A stretch of DNA of 64,000 bases from Nocardioidaceae bacterium SCSIO 66511 (GTDB taxonomy: Bacteria; Actinomycetota; Actinomycetes; Propionibacteriales; Nocardioidaceae), in assembly GCA_023100825.1 (NCBI GenBank), contig CP095846.1, positions 3,596,001 to 3,660,000 on the forward strand. Direction: 5' to 3'. Position 1 is the first letter of the stretch; each line of letters starts with the position of its first letter. Both the position numbers and the translations under genes were made by a program. Positions 33,720 through 44,270 of this stretch are shown here, one piece after another. A model generated the notes under the pieces. That model saw only the letters and a program-made list of their open reading frames with translations. It searched no databases and was not told the origin of the DNA.

Positions 33720-34382
33720 ATGACGAACACCATCGTCTTCGGCGCGGGCGGACGCGCAGGGCGCGAGGTGGTCGCGGAGGCCGCCCGCCGGGGGCATCGG
33801 GTCACGGCGGTCGTCCGTAACCCGGCGACGTACGACCGTCCGTCCGCTGACGTACGCGTCGAGCACGGCGATGTGACCGATCCGGGCCAGACCAAGGGTC
33901 TCGCCGTCGGTCACGACGCGGCGGTGAGCGCGGTGGCGCGCCTGGACGTGCCCGCGGTGGACTTCTACACCGCCGCAACGACCGCCTTGATCCATGGACT
34001 CAATGCGGCCGGCACAAAGCGCCTGGTCGTCGTCGGCATCGGCACCAACCTGCGTACGACCGACGGACGACGCGTGCACGACGCTGACGGGCTACCGGAT
34101 GAGGCCCGGGCGTTCTCCCGCGGTCACTTGGCCGGCGTACAGCTACTGGCGAACGAGGCTGCCGCACTCGACTGGGTCGTGCTGGCGCCACCACCGGTGC
34201 TGCTCGATGAACCGGACGGCGGCGGCCCGGTTGTACTCGGAGACGATGCCGTTCCCGATCCCACTCAGACTGCAGACTCGTTCTCGTACCCGGAGGTCGC
34301 CCGGGCCGTCATCGATCAGATCGAGGCGCCCAGCCGACACCGTGAGCTGGTGTCGATCGCGCGCGTGCGCTCGGCGGGCTGA
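33720..34382 (+). CDS. NAD(P)H-binding atypical SDR reductase
   Basis: The 220-residue protein belongs to the NAD(P)-binding NmrA/BVR-B-like group, with loop FGAGGRAGREVV at 7-18 instead of TGATGxxG, strand VTAVVRNP and the late LDWVVLAPPPVL strand typical of these short reductases. It is divergent from the HxlR regulator, whose operator should control it. GGGAGG precedes the ATG. The substrate is unknown; quinone or flavin reduction is possible. Confidence 0.85.
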   Translation: MTNTIVFGAGGRAGREVVAEAARRGHRVTAVVRNPATYDRPSADVRVEHGDVTDPGQTKGLAVGHDAAVSAVARLDVPAVDFYTAATTALIHGLNAAGTKRLVVVGIGTNLRTTDGRRVHDADGLPDEARAFSRGHLAGVQLLANEAAALDWVVLAPPPVLLDEPDGGGPVVLGDDAVPDPTQTADSFSYPEVARAVIDQIEAPSRHRELVSIARVRSAG

Positions 34383-34386
34383 CGGC

Positions 34387-35121
34387 TCAGTACCAGTTGT
34401 TGCCCTGCTTGAAGTCGTTCGCAGCACACGGCGAGCCGTACCGGTCGGCGATGTAGCCGAGGCCCCACTCGATCTGCGTCGCGGGGTTGGTCTGCCAGTC
34501 CGAGCCGGCGCTGGCCATCTTCTCGCCGGGCAGCGACTGCGGGATGCCGTACGCACCGGAGTAGGGGTTCTCGGCGTCCCATTGCCACTGGCTCTCGCCG
34601 ATCCACAGGTCGTCGAGGCAGGGGAACTGGTCCTGGCCCCAGCCGTAGTCGCCCAGCATGGAGCGCGCGATGTCGCGCGGGTCAGCGGCCTCGACCTCGA
34701 CCTTCGCGGACGCGGCGTGACCGCCCTTCGACTCGGTCGACTGCTCCTTCATCGCCTCCTGCTTGAGGCTGTCGAGCGACGGACGGCCGGCGCTGCGGCT
34801 CACCTCGTCGTCGTCACTCCGGGCCGACAGCGCGGACGCATCGGCCTTCGCCGGCTCGCTCCACGCGTCGTTGTCGGACGCGAGGTTGGGCAGTGCGGAC
34901 GGGCTGTCGTCGGCTGCCACCTCGGCTGCCGGGTCGCCCGTGAGGGCCTGGCTGCCGACGACGGTACCGGTCGCGAGTACGCCGCCGGCGGCCGCGAGCG
35001 CAACCGACCTACCGCTGACTTGCGGAGTGGCGTCGATGGCACGGCCGACGGTGCGTTCGAACGTGGACGGTTTGCGATGCCGCGCGGCATGCCTACCGCC
35101 TTTTGGGCGGCCTCGTGACAC
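34387..35121 (-). CDS. lytic transglycosylase-like cell-wall protein
   Basis: The 244-residue protein has a basic N-terminus, a membrane or signal helix (VALAAAGGVLATGTVVGSQA, about 40-59), an Asp/Ser/Ala-rich linker, and a C-terminal SLT-type domain (ARSMLGDYGWGQDQFPCLDD, then WIGESQWQWDAENPYSGAYG, with Glu in WIGES as the likely catalytic acid). It ends NPATQIEWGLGYIADRYGSPC. Two Cys may form a disulfide. It probably cleaves peptidoglycan outside the cell. The start is GTG 35121. Confidence 0.85.
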   Translation of the reverse strand: MSRGRPKGGRHAARHRKPSTFERTVGRAIDATPQVSGRSVALAAAGGVLATGTVVGSQALTGDPAAEVAADDSPSALPNLASDNDAWSEPAKADASALSARSDDDEVSRSAGRPSLDSLKQEAMKEQSTESKGGHAASAKVEVEAADPRDIARSMLGDYGWGQDQFPCLDDLWIGESQWQWDAENPYSGAYGIPQSLPGEKMASAGSDWQTNPATQIEWGLGYIADRYGSPCAANDFKQGNNWY

Positions 35122-35232
35122 AGGCGTGGTCCTTCGGTCAGGGACGGATCAGACGAAAGCGTGCCTGATGAGACCCGGCGTTATCAAATCGCGATCTCTT
35201 GAAGTGGGATAGGTCACTCCGTCGGACCGCGC

Positions 35233-36405
<1,173 letters not shown>

Positions 36406-36411
36406 CTGGCA

Positions 36412-37251
36412 TCAACCCTTCACGGCACCGGAGGTCAAGCCGGAGACGATCTTGCGCTGGAACAGGAGGACGATGATGATCACCGGCACCGTCGCGACGA
36501 CGGCACCCGCCGCCATCAGGGAGGCCGGCGGGTTGAACGGGTCGGAGCCGACGAAGAACGACAGAGCCGCCGGAATGGGCCGAGCATTCGAGGTCGACGT
36601 CAGCGAGATGCCGAACACGAAGTCGTTCCAGGCGAAGAAGAAGGTGAGGATCGCGGCCGTGAACACGCCGGGCGCGGCGAGCGGCACGATCACCCTCCGA
36701 AACGCCTGCCACGACGTCGCACCGTCGACCTGCGCGGCCTGCTCCATCTCCCAGGGGATCTCGCGGAAGAACGCCGACAGCGTCCAGATCGACAGCGGCA
36801 GCGTGAACGACATGTACGGGATGATCAGCCCGATCCAGGTGTCGAACAGGCCGAACGTACGCCACATGTCAAACAGCGGGCCGACCAGCGATACGACGGG
36901 GAACATCGCGATCGCGAGCGCAATCGTGAGGACGAGCTTCTTGCCGCGGAAGTCCAGCCGTGCGATCGCGTACGCCGCAAGCGTCGCGAGGATGACCGAG
37001 AGCAGCGTCGCGATCAGACAGATGCCGATCGAGTTGTAGATCGACTGCCGAAACTCTTCGTTGTTGAAGACGTCCTTGTAGTTCTGCCAGCCGGCATTGC
37101 CGCCATCTTGCGGTAGGAACCCGGGGCTACCGTTCGTCACCGCTTCTTGGGACTTGAACGACAGCGAGATGATCCACGCGATCGGCAGGAGGCACCAGAT
37201 CAGGATGACCGCTGCGCCGATGACGACGCCGATCCTGGTTTTCACCGACAT
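36412..37251 (-). CDS. sugar ABC transporter permease (MalG-like)
   Basis: The 279-residue permease has six predicted membrane helices and the EAA loop EMEQAAQVDGATSWQAFRRV near 185-204, which couples to the ATPase. ISLSFKSQEAV after the first helix is typical of MalG/UgpE partners. It follows the MalF-like gene after 3 bases. Confidence 0.93.
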   Translation of the reverse strand: MSVKTRIGVVIGAAVILIWCLLPIAWIISLSFKSQEAVTNGSPGFLPQDGGNAGWQNYKDVFNNEEFRQSIYNSIGICLIATLLSVILATLAAYAIARLDFRGKKLVLTIALAIAMFPVVSLVGPLFDMWRTFGLFDTWIGLIIPYMSFTLPLSIWTLSAFFREIPWEMEQAAQVDGATSWQAFRRVIVPLAAPGVFTAAILTFFFAWNDFVFGISLTSTSNARPIPAALSFFVGSDPFNPPASLMAAGAVVATVPVIIIVLLFQRKIVSGLTSGAVKG

Positions 37252-37254
37252 GTC

Positions 37255-38196
37255 TCAGCCCTCCTGCCTTGCGCTCGCGAGGTCGACCCGGAACAGCTTG
37301 ACCAGCAGGTACGCGATCAGCAGCACGGACAGGAACAACAGCACCGACAACATGGAGCCGGCGCCGAGCTGGAACTGCTCGATCACCTGGCGATAGGTCA
37401 GGAACGACACCGACTCGGTGTTGTTCTGGCCCTTCGTCATCACGAAGATGTTGTCGAAGATCCGGTACGCATCGAGGGCGCGGAACAGAACGGCGACCAT
37501 GATCGCCGCCCTCATGTTCGGCAGGATCACCTTCCACAATCGCTGCCACCAGGTGGCGCCATCGACCTTGGCCGCCTCGAGCATGTCCTCCGGAACCTGC
37601 GCGAGCCCCGCGAGCAGCAGCAGCGACATGAACGGGGTCGTCTTCCAGATCTCGGAGATGCAGATCGCGAGCAGTGACGACCAGTGACCGCCGAACCAGT
37701 TGTAGTCGTCGGCGACGAACGGGATCCACTGGTTCAAGAAGCCGTTGTTGTAGCTGAACGCGAACTGCCAGGTGAAGCCGGACACCACCGTGACGATGCC
37801 GTACGGGATCAGGATCGACGTACGGATGACTCCCCTGGCGAAGATGACCCGGTGCATCACCATCGCGAACACGAACCCGATCACCAGCTCGATCGCGACC
37901 GTCACGATCATGATCAGCACGGTGTTCCAGGTGTCCCGCCAGAACAGCGAGTCGGTCAGGGCCGTCCAGTAGTTGGTCAGCCCCACGAACGCCCTGTCGT
38001 CCGGCGTCGTGAGCTGGTAGCGGAACAACGACAGGTACAACGCCTGCAGCATCGGATATGCGGTGACCAGCAGCATCACCACAACGGCCGGGGCAACCAG
38101 CTTCTGGCCGAGACGGTTCTCGGCCCTGCTGCGATCGCTGTCCTCAGCAGACTGCGCCGGCTTCGCGTTCTCGGGAGCCGTCGTTGCCGTACTCAC
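37255..38196 (-). CDS. sugar ABC transporter permease (MalF-like)
   Basis: The 313-residue permease has six helices, a long charged N-terminus (APENAKPAQSAEDSDRSRAE) and the EAA loop EDMLEAAKVDGATWWQRLWK near 218-237. Its ATG overlaps the stop of the binding-protein gene in ATGA. Confidence 0.93.
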   Translation of the reverse strand: MSTATTAPENAKPAQSAEDSDRSRAENRLGQKLVAPAVVVMLLVTAYPMLQALYLSLFRYQLTTPDDRAFVGLTNYWTALTDSLFWRDTWNTVLIMIVTVAIELVIGFVFAMVMHRVIFARGVIRTSILIPYGIVTVVSGFTWQFAFSYNNGFLNQWIPFVADDYNWFGGHWSSLLAICISEIWKTTPFMSLLLLAGLAQVPEDMLEAAKVDGATWWQRLWKVILPNMRAAIMVAVLFRALDAYRIFDNIFVMTKGQNNTESVSFLTYRQVIEQFQLGAGSMLSVLLFLSVLLIAYLLVKLFRVDLASARQEG

Positions 38197-39518
38197 AGCA
38201 GCGCCTTTCCATCAAGTACGTCGCGGATGTACGTCGCAGACTCCTTCGGAGTCGTATCGGGATCCACCGACGTCGGGGGGTGCCACTCGTTCTGGATCGC
38301 TCCGGAGATGGTGCTCCAGTACGGCGTCTTCGGACGTGGGGCGCCCGTGTCGATGCTTTCCCGAAAGAGCGCGAGCAGATCGGCCGGGTACGCCTCCTTG
38401 AGATCGGGGTTGTCGTACACCGACGCCCGCGCGGGCATCAGCCCGTCGGTCACGGCCAGCGCGGTCTGGCTATCCGGTGACGTCAAGCACTCGGCGACCT
38501 CGAACGCCCAGTCCTTGTGCTCGGAGAACGCGCCGACGCCGATGTCGATGCCTCCGATCGGCGGCTTGCTCTCGGTGCCCTGGACCGTCTGCGGGTACCG
38601 CGCCCAGCCGAGGTCGTCGAAGTCCTGCTTCGAGATCATGCCTTCGCCTTCACCGACGAGGCCGGCGTAGTTCGCGTACACGAACGTCCAGTTCGTCATG
38701 AACTCACCGGCGCCGGCGTACATGAGCCCGAGACTGGTGCCCTCGTTGGAGTTGGTGAGGTCGGGCTGGGCGGCCTTCGAATCGGCGAGCTTCTCGATCA
38801 CGGCGGCCGCGTCCCGACCGGCTTGGGAGTCGATGTCGATGGAGAGGTCGACGCCCTTGTCGACGTCGGACACGATGTGGCCACCGGCTCCCTCGATGAG
38901 CTGGTTGATCCAGATCGCGTACGCCTCGTACTTGTTGGCCTGGACTCCGACGGTCCCGCCGTTGTCCGCCGCGGCCTCGATGACCTGGTCCCAGGTGACC
39001 GGCTTCGACATGTCAAGACCCGCTTGCTGTGCCAGCGACTTGCGGTACCAGAGCACCTGGGTGTTGGCCCATTGCGGGATGCCATAGATCTTGTCGTCCC
39101 AGGTCACCGTTTCAGCGACACCCTGCAGCACGTCGCTACCCGTCGCCGCATCGGCGAGGTCTTCGGGAACCTCGGCGAGGTAGCCGGCGTTGGCGAGCTC
39201 GGACATGAACGGCGGATCGATGTTCATCAGGTCGATCGTCGAGTCGTCCGCGGCCAGCCGTCTCGCGAGCTGCACGCGTTGCTGCGTTGCGTCGGTCGGC
39301 AGCTGTTGTACGTCGATGTCGTACGGCTTGCCCTTGCTGCACTCTTCGGCGAGCGCCTTCTGGGTCTCAACGCCGTCGGGATTGACCCACCAGGTCAAGG
39401 TGTTGTCTTCTCCTGCGACGCCGAACACCTGCGCACAACCGGACAACGCGCTCGCGGCCAGCGTGGCGCCGATCGCGATGGCGATCGCTCGCCGCCTTCG
39501 TCCGCGGGTCTGGGTCAT
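38193..39518 (-). CDS. sugar ABC transporter substrate-binding lipoprotein
   Basis: The 441-residue family 1 extracellular solute-binding protein begins with a twin-Arg-rich n-region, a hydrophobic core and lipobox ALSGC (Cys near 27). The mature part shows WWVNPDGVETQ and the IYGIPQWANTQVLWYRKSL ligand-binding stretch typical of trehalose/maltose-type binding proteins. I chose ATG 39518 after GAGGGAGC. It is the first gene of the operon; the sugar is not identifiable, and trehalose is a guess from the LpqY-like pattern. Confidence 0.9.
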   Translation of the reverse strand: MTQTRGRRRRAIAIAIGATLAASALSGCAQVFGVAGEDNTLTWWVNPDGVETQKALAEECSKGKPYDIDVQQLPTDATQQRVQLARRLAADDSTIDLMNIDPPFMSELANAGYLAEVPEDLADAATGSDVLQGVAETVTWDDKIYGIPQWANTQVLWYRKSLAQQAGLDMSKPVTWDQVIEAAADNGGTVGVQANKYEAYAIWINQLIEGAGGHIVSDVDKGVDLSIDIDSQAGRDAAAVIEKLADSKAAQPDLTNSNEGTSLGLMYAGAGEFMTNWTFVYANYAGLVGEGEGMISKQDFDDLGWARYPQTVQGTESKPPIGGIDIGVGAFSEHKDWAFEVAECLTSPDSQTALAVTDGLMPARASVYDNPDLKEAYPADLLALFRESIDTGAPRPKTPYWSTISGAIQNEWHPPTSVDPDTTPKESATYIRDVLDGKALL

Positions 39519-39641
39519 CTGCTCCCTCTCCGTCCGACGCTCCAGGCGCCTACGTACCGGCATCCTGTGATCAAGGTCACCTAACCACACCGATGTCGTC
39601 CGCGCCATCGGTCGACTCCGAGTTGTGACCACCCAGCCACC

Positions 39642-39700
39642 CTGAGCATGACGTCCGGGCGCGACACACCGGCGTGTCTGCGCCCGAACGTCATGCTCAG
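39642..39700. terminator. strong terminator hairpin after the PhoH-like gene
   Basis: CTGAGCATGACGT (39642-39654) pairs perfectly with ACGTCATGCTCAG (39688-39700), and the stem continues with CGGGCGC/GCGCCCG and ACAC/GTGT after small mismatches. It begins 7 bases after the stop codon of the minus-strand PhoH-like gene and lies upstream of the sugar operon, so it insulates the two. Confidence 0.85.
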
Positions 39701-39707
39701 CGGGCGG

Positions 39708-41033
39708 TCAGGGAGTGATGTCCTCCAGCATCTCGGTGACCAGTGCCGCGACCGGCGAGCGCTCCGAACGCGTCAGAGTCACATGCGCGAACAGCGGATG
39801 GCCCTTCAGCTTCTCGACCACGGCGACCACACCGTCGTACCGCCCGACTCGCAGGTTGTCGCGCTGGCCGACGTCGTGGGTGAGTACGACCTTGGAGTTG
39901 GCTCCGATCCGCGACAGCACGGTCAGCAGTACGTTGCGTTCCAGCGACTGCGCCTCGTCGACCACGACGAACGCGTCATGCAGCGACCGACCGCGGATGT
40001 GCGTCAACGGAAGGACTTCCAGCATTCCGCGGTCGATCACCTCGTCCATCACATCTCCCGACGCGACCGCGCCGAGCGTGTCGTACACCGCCTGCGCCCA
40101 GGGGCCCATCTTCTCCGACTCGCTGCCGGGCAGGTAGCCGAGATCCTGCCCGCCGACCGCGTACAAGGGGCGGAACACCACCACCTTCTTGTGCTCGCGT
40201 CGCTCCATGACCGCCTCGAGGCCCGCGCACAGCGCCAGCGCCGACTTGCCGGTGCCGGCGCGCCCGCCCATCGACACGATGCCGACCTCGGGGTCGAGCA
40301 ACAGATCGAGGGCGATCCGCTGCTCCGCCGAACGTCCGCGGATGCCGAAGGCCTCCCGATCTCCGCGTACGAGGCGTACGCGCTTGTCCGGTGTCACCCG
40401 GCCGAGAGCACTGCCGTTGTCGGATAGCAGTACGAGCCCGGTGTGGCAGGGCAGCTCTCTTGCTTCGGGGATATCGGCTTCGCCCACGTCGTACAGCGCC
40501 GACACGTCGTCGGCGGTGACGTCGAGCTCGTCCATGCCGGTCCAGCCGGACTCGATCACCAGCTCCGCGCGGTACTCCTCCGCCGTCAGGCCGACCGACG
40601 ATGCCTTGACCCGCATCGGGAGGTCCTTCGACACCAACGTCACGTCGTTGCCCTCGGACGCGAGGTTGGCGGCGACCGAGAGGATCCGCGTGTCGTTGTC
40701 ACCGAGGCGGAAGCCTGCCGGCAACGCGGTCGCGTCCGTGTGGTTCAGCTCCACCCGGATCGTGCCGCCCGCATCACCGATCGGCAGCGGTTCGTCCAAC
40801 TTGCCGTGCTCGATGCGCAGCGCGTCGAGCCGCCGCAACGCCGATCGGGCGAAGTAGCCGAGCTCGGGATGATGCCGTTTACCTTCGAGCTCGGTGATGA
40901 CGACGACTGGGATAACGACTTCGTGTTCGGCGAATCGGTTGAGCGCGCCGGGATCGGCGAGCAGAACGCTGGTGTCGAGAACGTACGTACGTCGGCCGGC
41001 GGGCCTGCTCGACGTTGACTTCGATGCAGCCAC
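39708..41033 (-). CDS. PIN-PhoH (PhoH2-type) RNA helicase/ribonuclease
   Basis: The 441-residue protein fuses an N-terminal PIN domain ([15 protein letters not shown], acidic residues in ITELEGKR and LGDNDTRIL) to a PhoH ATPase with Walker A GRAGTGKS near 251-258 and Walker [10 protein letters not shown]. PhoH2 proteins (Rv1095 in M. tuberculosis) unwind and cleave RNA. I chose GTG 41033 (VAASKSTS) because AGGGGA lies 7 bases upstream; GTG 41048 would add five residues. The gap 41034-41277 shows nothing definite. Confidence 0.92.
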   Translation of the reverse strand: MAASKSTSSRPAGRRTYVLDTSVLLADPGALNRFAEHEVVIPVVVITELEGKRHHPELGYFARSALRRLDALRIEHGKLDEPLPIGDAGGTIRVELNHTDATALPAGFRLGDNDTRILSVAANLASEGNDVTLVSKDLPMRVKASSVGLTAEEYRAELVIESGWTGMDELDVTADDVSALYDVGEADIPEARELPCHTGLVLLSDNGSALGRVTPDKRVRLVRGDREAFGIRGRSAEQRIALDLLLDPEVGIVSMGGRAGTGKSALALCAGLEAVMERREHKKVVVFRPLYAVGGQDLGYLPGSESEKMGPWAQAVYDTLGAVASGDVMDEVIDRGMLEVLPLTHIRGRSLHDAFVVVDEAQSLERNVLLTVLSRIGANSKVVLTHDVGQRDNLRVGRYDGVVAVVEKLKGHPLFAHVTLTRSERSPVAALVTEMLEDITP

Positions 41034-41277
41034 GGTCTGTCCCCTCACGGGCCGTACGCGCTCCCCGCGCCCGGCCCTAGGTCGTAATCGGGCCGGGAGT
41101 CGGCGAGGGCCCGGGGTCGGACCCTCCGGTAGAAACGGTCACCGGTACTGCCTCCCGTGACGTCGGGCTTCCCGTCCCGGCGTCACCCCGAGCGTACGTC
41201 GGCAACGGGTCCGCGAAGGGAGACACGCCCGACCACGCGGTGACCGGAGGATGGCCGGACAGTGGACTGGGCGCATG

Positions 41278-42105
41278 TCAGTCGGGCCGAAGATCGGTCC
41301 TGGCGGCGCCGGTCTGCGGATCCAGCGGGTACGACAGGTGTTGGTGCACCATCGTCCAGGAGCCTGCATTCCTGCGGAAGACTCGCGTGCCCCGGGACCA
41401 CATCTCGAAGGTGTCGCCGCCGGCGTCGTTCACGGCAACGCGATCAAGTCCCCATGCCACAGCGAGATCTCCGCGCGCGACGACGGTCTGGTCCGGGACC
41501 GTGAACGAGACCTCGCCCGCGCCCGCCTCGAGACCGCGTTCGCACACCGATCTGACCTCGTCGATCCCCACGTACTGCAGGGGCGTCTCGTGCTCGTAGG
41601 AGACCACGTCGTCGGCAATTGCCGACATCAGTCCGTCCAGATCCTTCGCCGCCGTCTGCTCCGACCACTGCTCCTGCACGGCTCGAACCTCGTCAGCGGA
41701 TCTGCTCGGGTCGTCGTCGTGTGGGAACGAGTGGTGCTCATGCTGCACGACCCAGCGGTCGTCGCTCTTGACCAGCCCAAGAGTCAGTCGTAGCCGCCGG
41801 TCCGGATTGTCCGCGGCGTCGCTCGGCGCACCGCAGCGAAGGAGCGCGTACGCGAACGCGACATCGCCGCCCGCGACGACGTCGAGCGACTCGATCTCGA
41901 ACGATGCGCCGGCGGCCTGCCATTCGAAGAATCCCGGCCAGGTCTCGCGGTACGCATCGATACCGCGCAGCCCTTCATACGGCGGGGGCACGTCGTACAT
42001 CACGATGTCTCCGGCGTGATCGGCGAGCACGGTGTCCAGAGCACCCGTGTGCACCGCTGCGGCCCAGCTCTCGATCAGTCGTCTGATCTGTTGCTCGTCG
42101 TCCAT
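41278..42105 (-). CDS. tandem SnoaL/NTF2-like domain protein
   Basis: The 275-residue protein contains two successive NTF2-like (DUF4440/SnoaL) domains. The first is IRRLIESWAAAVHTGALDTV through WVVQHEHHSFPHD (residues 6-131). The second is VRAVQEQWSEQTAAKDLDGL through WTMVHQHLSYPLD (residues 140-265). Each could bind a small ligand or act in calcium/SnoaL-like chemistry, but no function can be assigned. It is preceded by a perfect 15-bp hairpin at 42124-42162. Confidence 0.8.
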   Translation of the reverse strand: MDDEQQIRRLIESWAAAVHTGALDTVLADHAGDIVMYDVPPPYEGLRGIDAYRETWPGFFEWQAAGASFEIESLDVVAGGDVAFAYALLRCGAPSDAADNPDRRLRLTLGLVKSDDRWVVQHEHHSFPHDDDPSRSADEVRAVQEQWSEQTAAKDLDGLMSAIADDVVSYEHETPLQYVGIDEVRSVCERGLEAGAGEVSFTVPDQTVVARGDLAVAWGLDRVAVNDAGGDTFEMWSRGTRVFRRNAGSWTMVHQHLSYPLDPQTGAARTDLRPD

Positions 42106-42123
42106 CTCGCTGCTCCTTCAGAC

Positions 42124-42162
42124 CGTGACTGGTAGACGGCGCCATCGCGTCTACCAGTCACG
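42124..42162. terminator. perfect 15-bp inverted repeat between Z-prenyl synthase and NTF2 gene
   Basis: CGTGACTGGTAGACG (42124-42138) and CGTCTACCAGTCACG (42148-42162) pair perfectly around 9 bases. It lies 66 bases after the stop of the minus-strand prenyl synthase gene and 18 bases before the ATG of the NTF2-like gene. It may end the first transcript, act as an operator or attenuator for the second, or both. Confidence 0.6.
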
Positions 42163-42227
42163 ACTGATGCGACGCCCGAAATTCATCGGCGCATGGACGG
42201 CATTCGAGCCGGAAAGTCGCCGGTCGC

Positions 42228-42989
42228 CTACTGGCCGAACCGACGCTCCCGCGCGGCGTACGAGCGAATGGCGCGCAGGAAGTCGACCTTCCGGAACGCG
42301 GGCCACAGCGCCTCGCAGAAGTAGTACTCGCTGTAGACGCTCTGCCAGAGCAAGAAGCCCGACAACCGCTGCTCACCGGACGTACGAATGACCAGGTCGG
42401 GGTCGGGTTGGCCCTTGGTGTAGAGGTGCTCGGCGATGTGCTCGACATCGAGTGCGTCGGCAAGCTCCTCGAGGGTGAGGCCTTTGTCGGCCTGGTCGAC
42501 GAGCAGCGAGCGCATGGCGTCGGCGAGCTCCTGGCGTCCGCCGTACCCGACACCGATGTTGACCGCCATCGCCTCGATGTCGTCGGTGCGCCGGACCGCG
42601 TCGCGCAGACGCCTGGCCGGCTCGTCCGGCAGGAGGTCGAGCGATCCGATCAGCCGCATCCGCCAGCGACCGGAGTCGGCGAGCCTCTCGACGAGCCCCT
42701 CGATGACCTCGAGCAGCGGCTCGACCTCCGACTCGGCACGCTCGAGGTTGTCCGTCGAGAGCAGCCACAGGGTCACGACCTGGACACCCAGCTCATCGCA
42801 CCAGCCGAGGAACTCGGGAATCTTGTCGGCACCGGCCTGATAACCGTCGGCGACCCCGGCGCCCGCTCCGCGCGCCCACCGGCGGTTGCCGTCGACGATG
42901 GCGCCGACGTGCTTCGGCACCTGCTCAGGGTTCAGGTCCTTGAGCAACCGCCGCTCGTACACGCCATAGACGAGGTCACTGATCGACAC
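42228..42989 (-). CDS. short-chain Z-isoprenyl diphosphate synthase (UppS family)
   Basis: The 253-residue cis-prenyltransferase has the catalytic Asp33 in AIVDGNRRWAR, the LWLLSTDNLERAESEV segment and the C-terminal RTSGEQRLSGFLLWQ and YSEYYFCEALWPAFR substrate-binding motifs. Its neighbour is hemolysin III, as for Rv1086, the Z-farnesyl diphosphate synthase, so the short-chain activity is likely. That product feeds decaprenyl phosphate synthesis. Confidence 0.9.
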   Translation of the reverse strand: MSISDLVYGVYERRLLKDLNPEQVPKHVGAIVDGNRRWARGAGAGVADGYQAGADKIPEFLGWCDELGVQVVTLWLLSTDNLERAESEVEPLLEVIEGLVERLADSGRWRMRLIGSLDLLPDEPARRLRDAVRRTDDIEAMAVNIGVGYGGRQELADAMRSLLVDQADKGLTLEELADALDVEHIAEHLYTKGQPDPDLVIRTSGEQRLSGFLLWQSVYSEYYFCEALWPAFRKVDFLRAIRSYAARERRFGQ

Positions 42990-43096
42990 GGACGGGCCTT
43001 TCGGTTCGGACCGCTCCAGGTTAGTGCGGTGGTGCCCGCAGGAGTGAGCCGGTTCACGCCTGCGTGCACAGAGGGCGCAGGTACACTGGGCGACGC

Positions 43097-43801
43097 ATGG
43101 ACAGCAAACTACGCGTCGAGGCGACGGCGCACGAGACCGGTGACCGCCTCCGCGAGGTCGCCCGCGAGATCAAACCCAAGCTACGTGGCTGGCTACACGC
43201 CGCCACGTGGCCGCTGGCGCTTGCCGCGTTCATCGTGCTGATCGCTCTCGCTCCGGGTGCGCGCATCAAGATCGCCGCGGCGGTGTTCATGGTCTCCGCG
43301 CTGCTGCTGTTCGGCGTGAGCGCGGTCTACCACACCGGGTCGTGGCGACCGACCGTCCACCAGACCCTCAAGCGCTTCGACCACGCCAACATCTTCTTGC
43401 TGATCGCCGGTTCGTACACACCGTTCTCGATCCTGCTGCTCGACGGCAAGGACGCAACGATCCTGTTGACGTTGGTCTGGGGTGGGGCGATCGCCGGGGT
43501 GTTCTTCCGGGTGCTGTGGCTGAACGCCCCACGATGGCTGTACGTACCGATCTATCTCGGGCTCGGCTGGGCGGCGGTTTTCTGGGCCGCCGACTTCGCC
43601 GCGGCCGCGTCGACATCGGTCACGGTGCTCGTGGCCGTCGGCGGCTTGCTGTACACACTCGGGGCGGTCGTTTACGGGCTGAAGTGGCCGGATCCGTTCC
43701 CACGATGGTTCGGTTTCCACGAGGTCTTCCACGTGTTCACGATCGCCGCGTTCGTCACGCACTACACCGGAATCTCGATCGCGGCGTACTCCCTGCGCTG
43801 A
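43097..43801 (+). CDS. hemolysin III family (PAQR/TrhA-like) membrane protein
   Basis: The 234-residue protein has about seven membrane helices and the PAQR metal motif, with SAVYHTGSW near the second helix, FDHANIFLLIAGSYTPF and the C-terminal FHEVFHVFTIAAFVTH. The His and Asp residues of these motifs bind zinc in the family. Its physiological role in bacteria is membrane-lipid homeostasis rather than hemolysis. It is divergent from the prenyl synthase, as in M. tuberculosis (Rv1085c/Rv1086). Confidence 0.9.
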   Translation: MDSKLRVEATAHETGDRLREVAREIKPKLRGWLHAATWPLALAAFIVLIALAPGARIKIAAAVFMVSALLLFGVSAVYHTGSWRPTVHQTLKRFDHANIFLLIAGSYTPFSILLLDGKDATILLTLVWGGAIAGVFFRVLWLNAPRWLYVPIYLGLGWAAVFWAADFAAAASTSVTVLVAVGGLLYTLGAVVYGLKWPDPFPRWFGFHEVFHVFTIAAFVTHYTGISIAAYSLR

Positions 43802-43837
43802 CTCGGCGATGGGAGCTGGGTCTGCGCCGGCTTGCGG

Positions 43838-44200
43838 TCAGGCGAAGGAGATCGCCAGTGTCGCCGCGCTGATAGCCAACATGCCCGTTGCGTTGAGGAA
43901 CAACGTACGACCGAAGTCGCGCATCCGGATGTGCATCCCGATGGCGACGACGAAATACAGCACGACGCACGTCGCCGTGAGTATGCCGAGCACGGGAACC
44001 CAGATGCCGAGCAGGAGTCCGGCGGCCGCGGCGAACTTGATCACCGGCATGAGCCACCAGTACCTACGCGGGAACCCAACATCGGCGAAGCACTGTGCGA
44101 TGAACGCGACCGGCTTGACACACATGGCACCGTCGACGGCGCTGATGACGGCGAGGATCAGGACCGGCCAGGCCGGGTCGGGGAGCGCGGTGAGCGACAT
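43838..44200 (-). CDS. DoxX-like membrane protein
   Basis: The 120-residue protein has four predicted helices (VLILAVISAVDGAMCV, WWLMPVIKFAAAAGLLLGIW, VLGILTATCVVLYFVVAIGM, LFLNATGMLAISAATLAISF) in the DoxX-like arrangement. The family includes subunits of membrane redox complexes, but the role here is unknown. It is divergent from the TetR gene at 44271 and its start is 5 bases from the operator. Confidence 0.82.
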   Translation of the reverse strand: MSLTALPDPAWPVLILAVISAVDGAMCVKPVAFIAQCFADVGFPRRYWWLMPVIKFAAAAGLLLGIWVPVLGILTATCVVLYFVVAIGMHIRMRDFGRTLFLNATGMLAISAATLAISFA

Positions 44201-44204
44201 GCAT

Positions 44205-44238
44205 CGACCGTACCATACGGCATGGTATGCTACGGTCG
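44205..44238. promoter_or_regulatory. TetR operator between DoxX and TetR genes
   Basis: CGACCGTACCATAC (44205-44218) and GTATGCTACGGTCG (44225-44238) match at 13 of 14 pairs around six bases. This lies between the divergent starts at 44200 and 44271, so the TetR protein should regulate both genes. Confidence 0.75.
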
Positions 44239-44270
44239 TCGGCCGAAGCGTCGACCAGGGAAGGCTCAGG

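Noticed and set aside
33627-34079. Upstream extension of the HxlR frame to 271 residues
   Set aside because: It runs through the intergenic operator and antisense to the divergent reductase.
35122-35232. Possible c-di-AMP (ydaO) riboswitch before the lytic transglycosylase
   Set aside because: Cell-wall hydrolases often carry one, but the expected conserved core was not seen in the 110-base leader.
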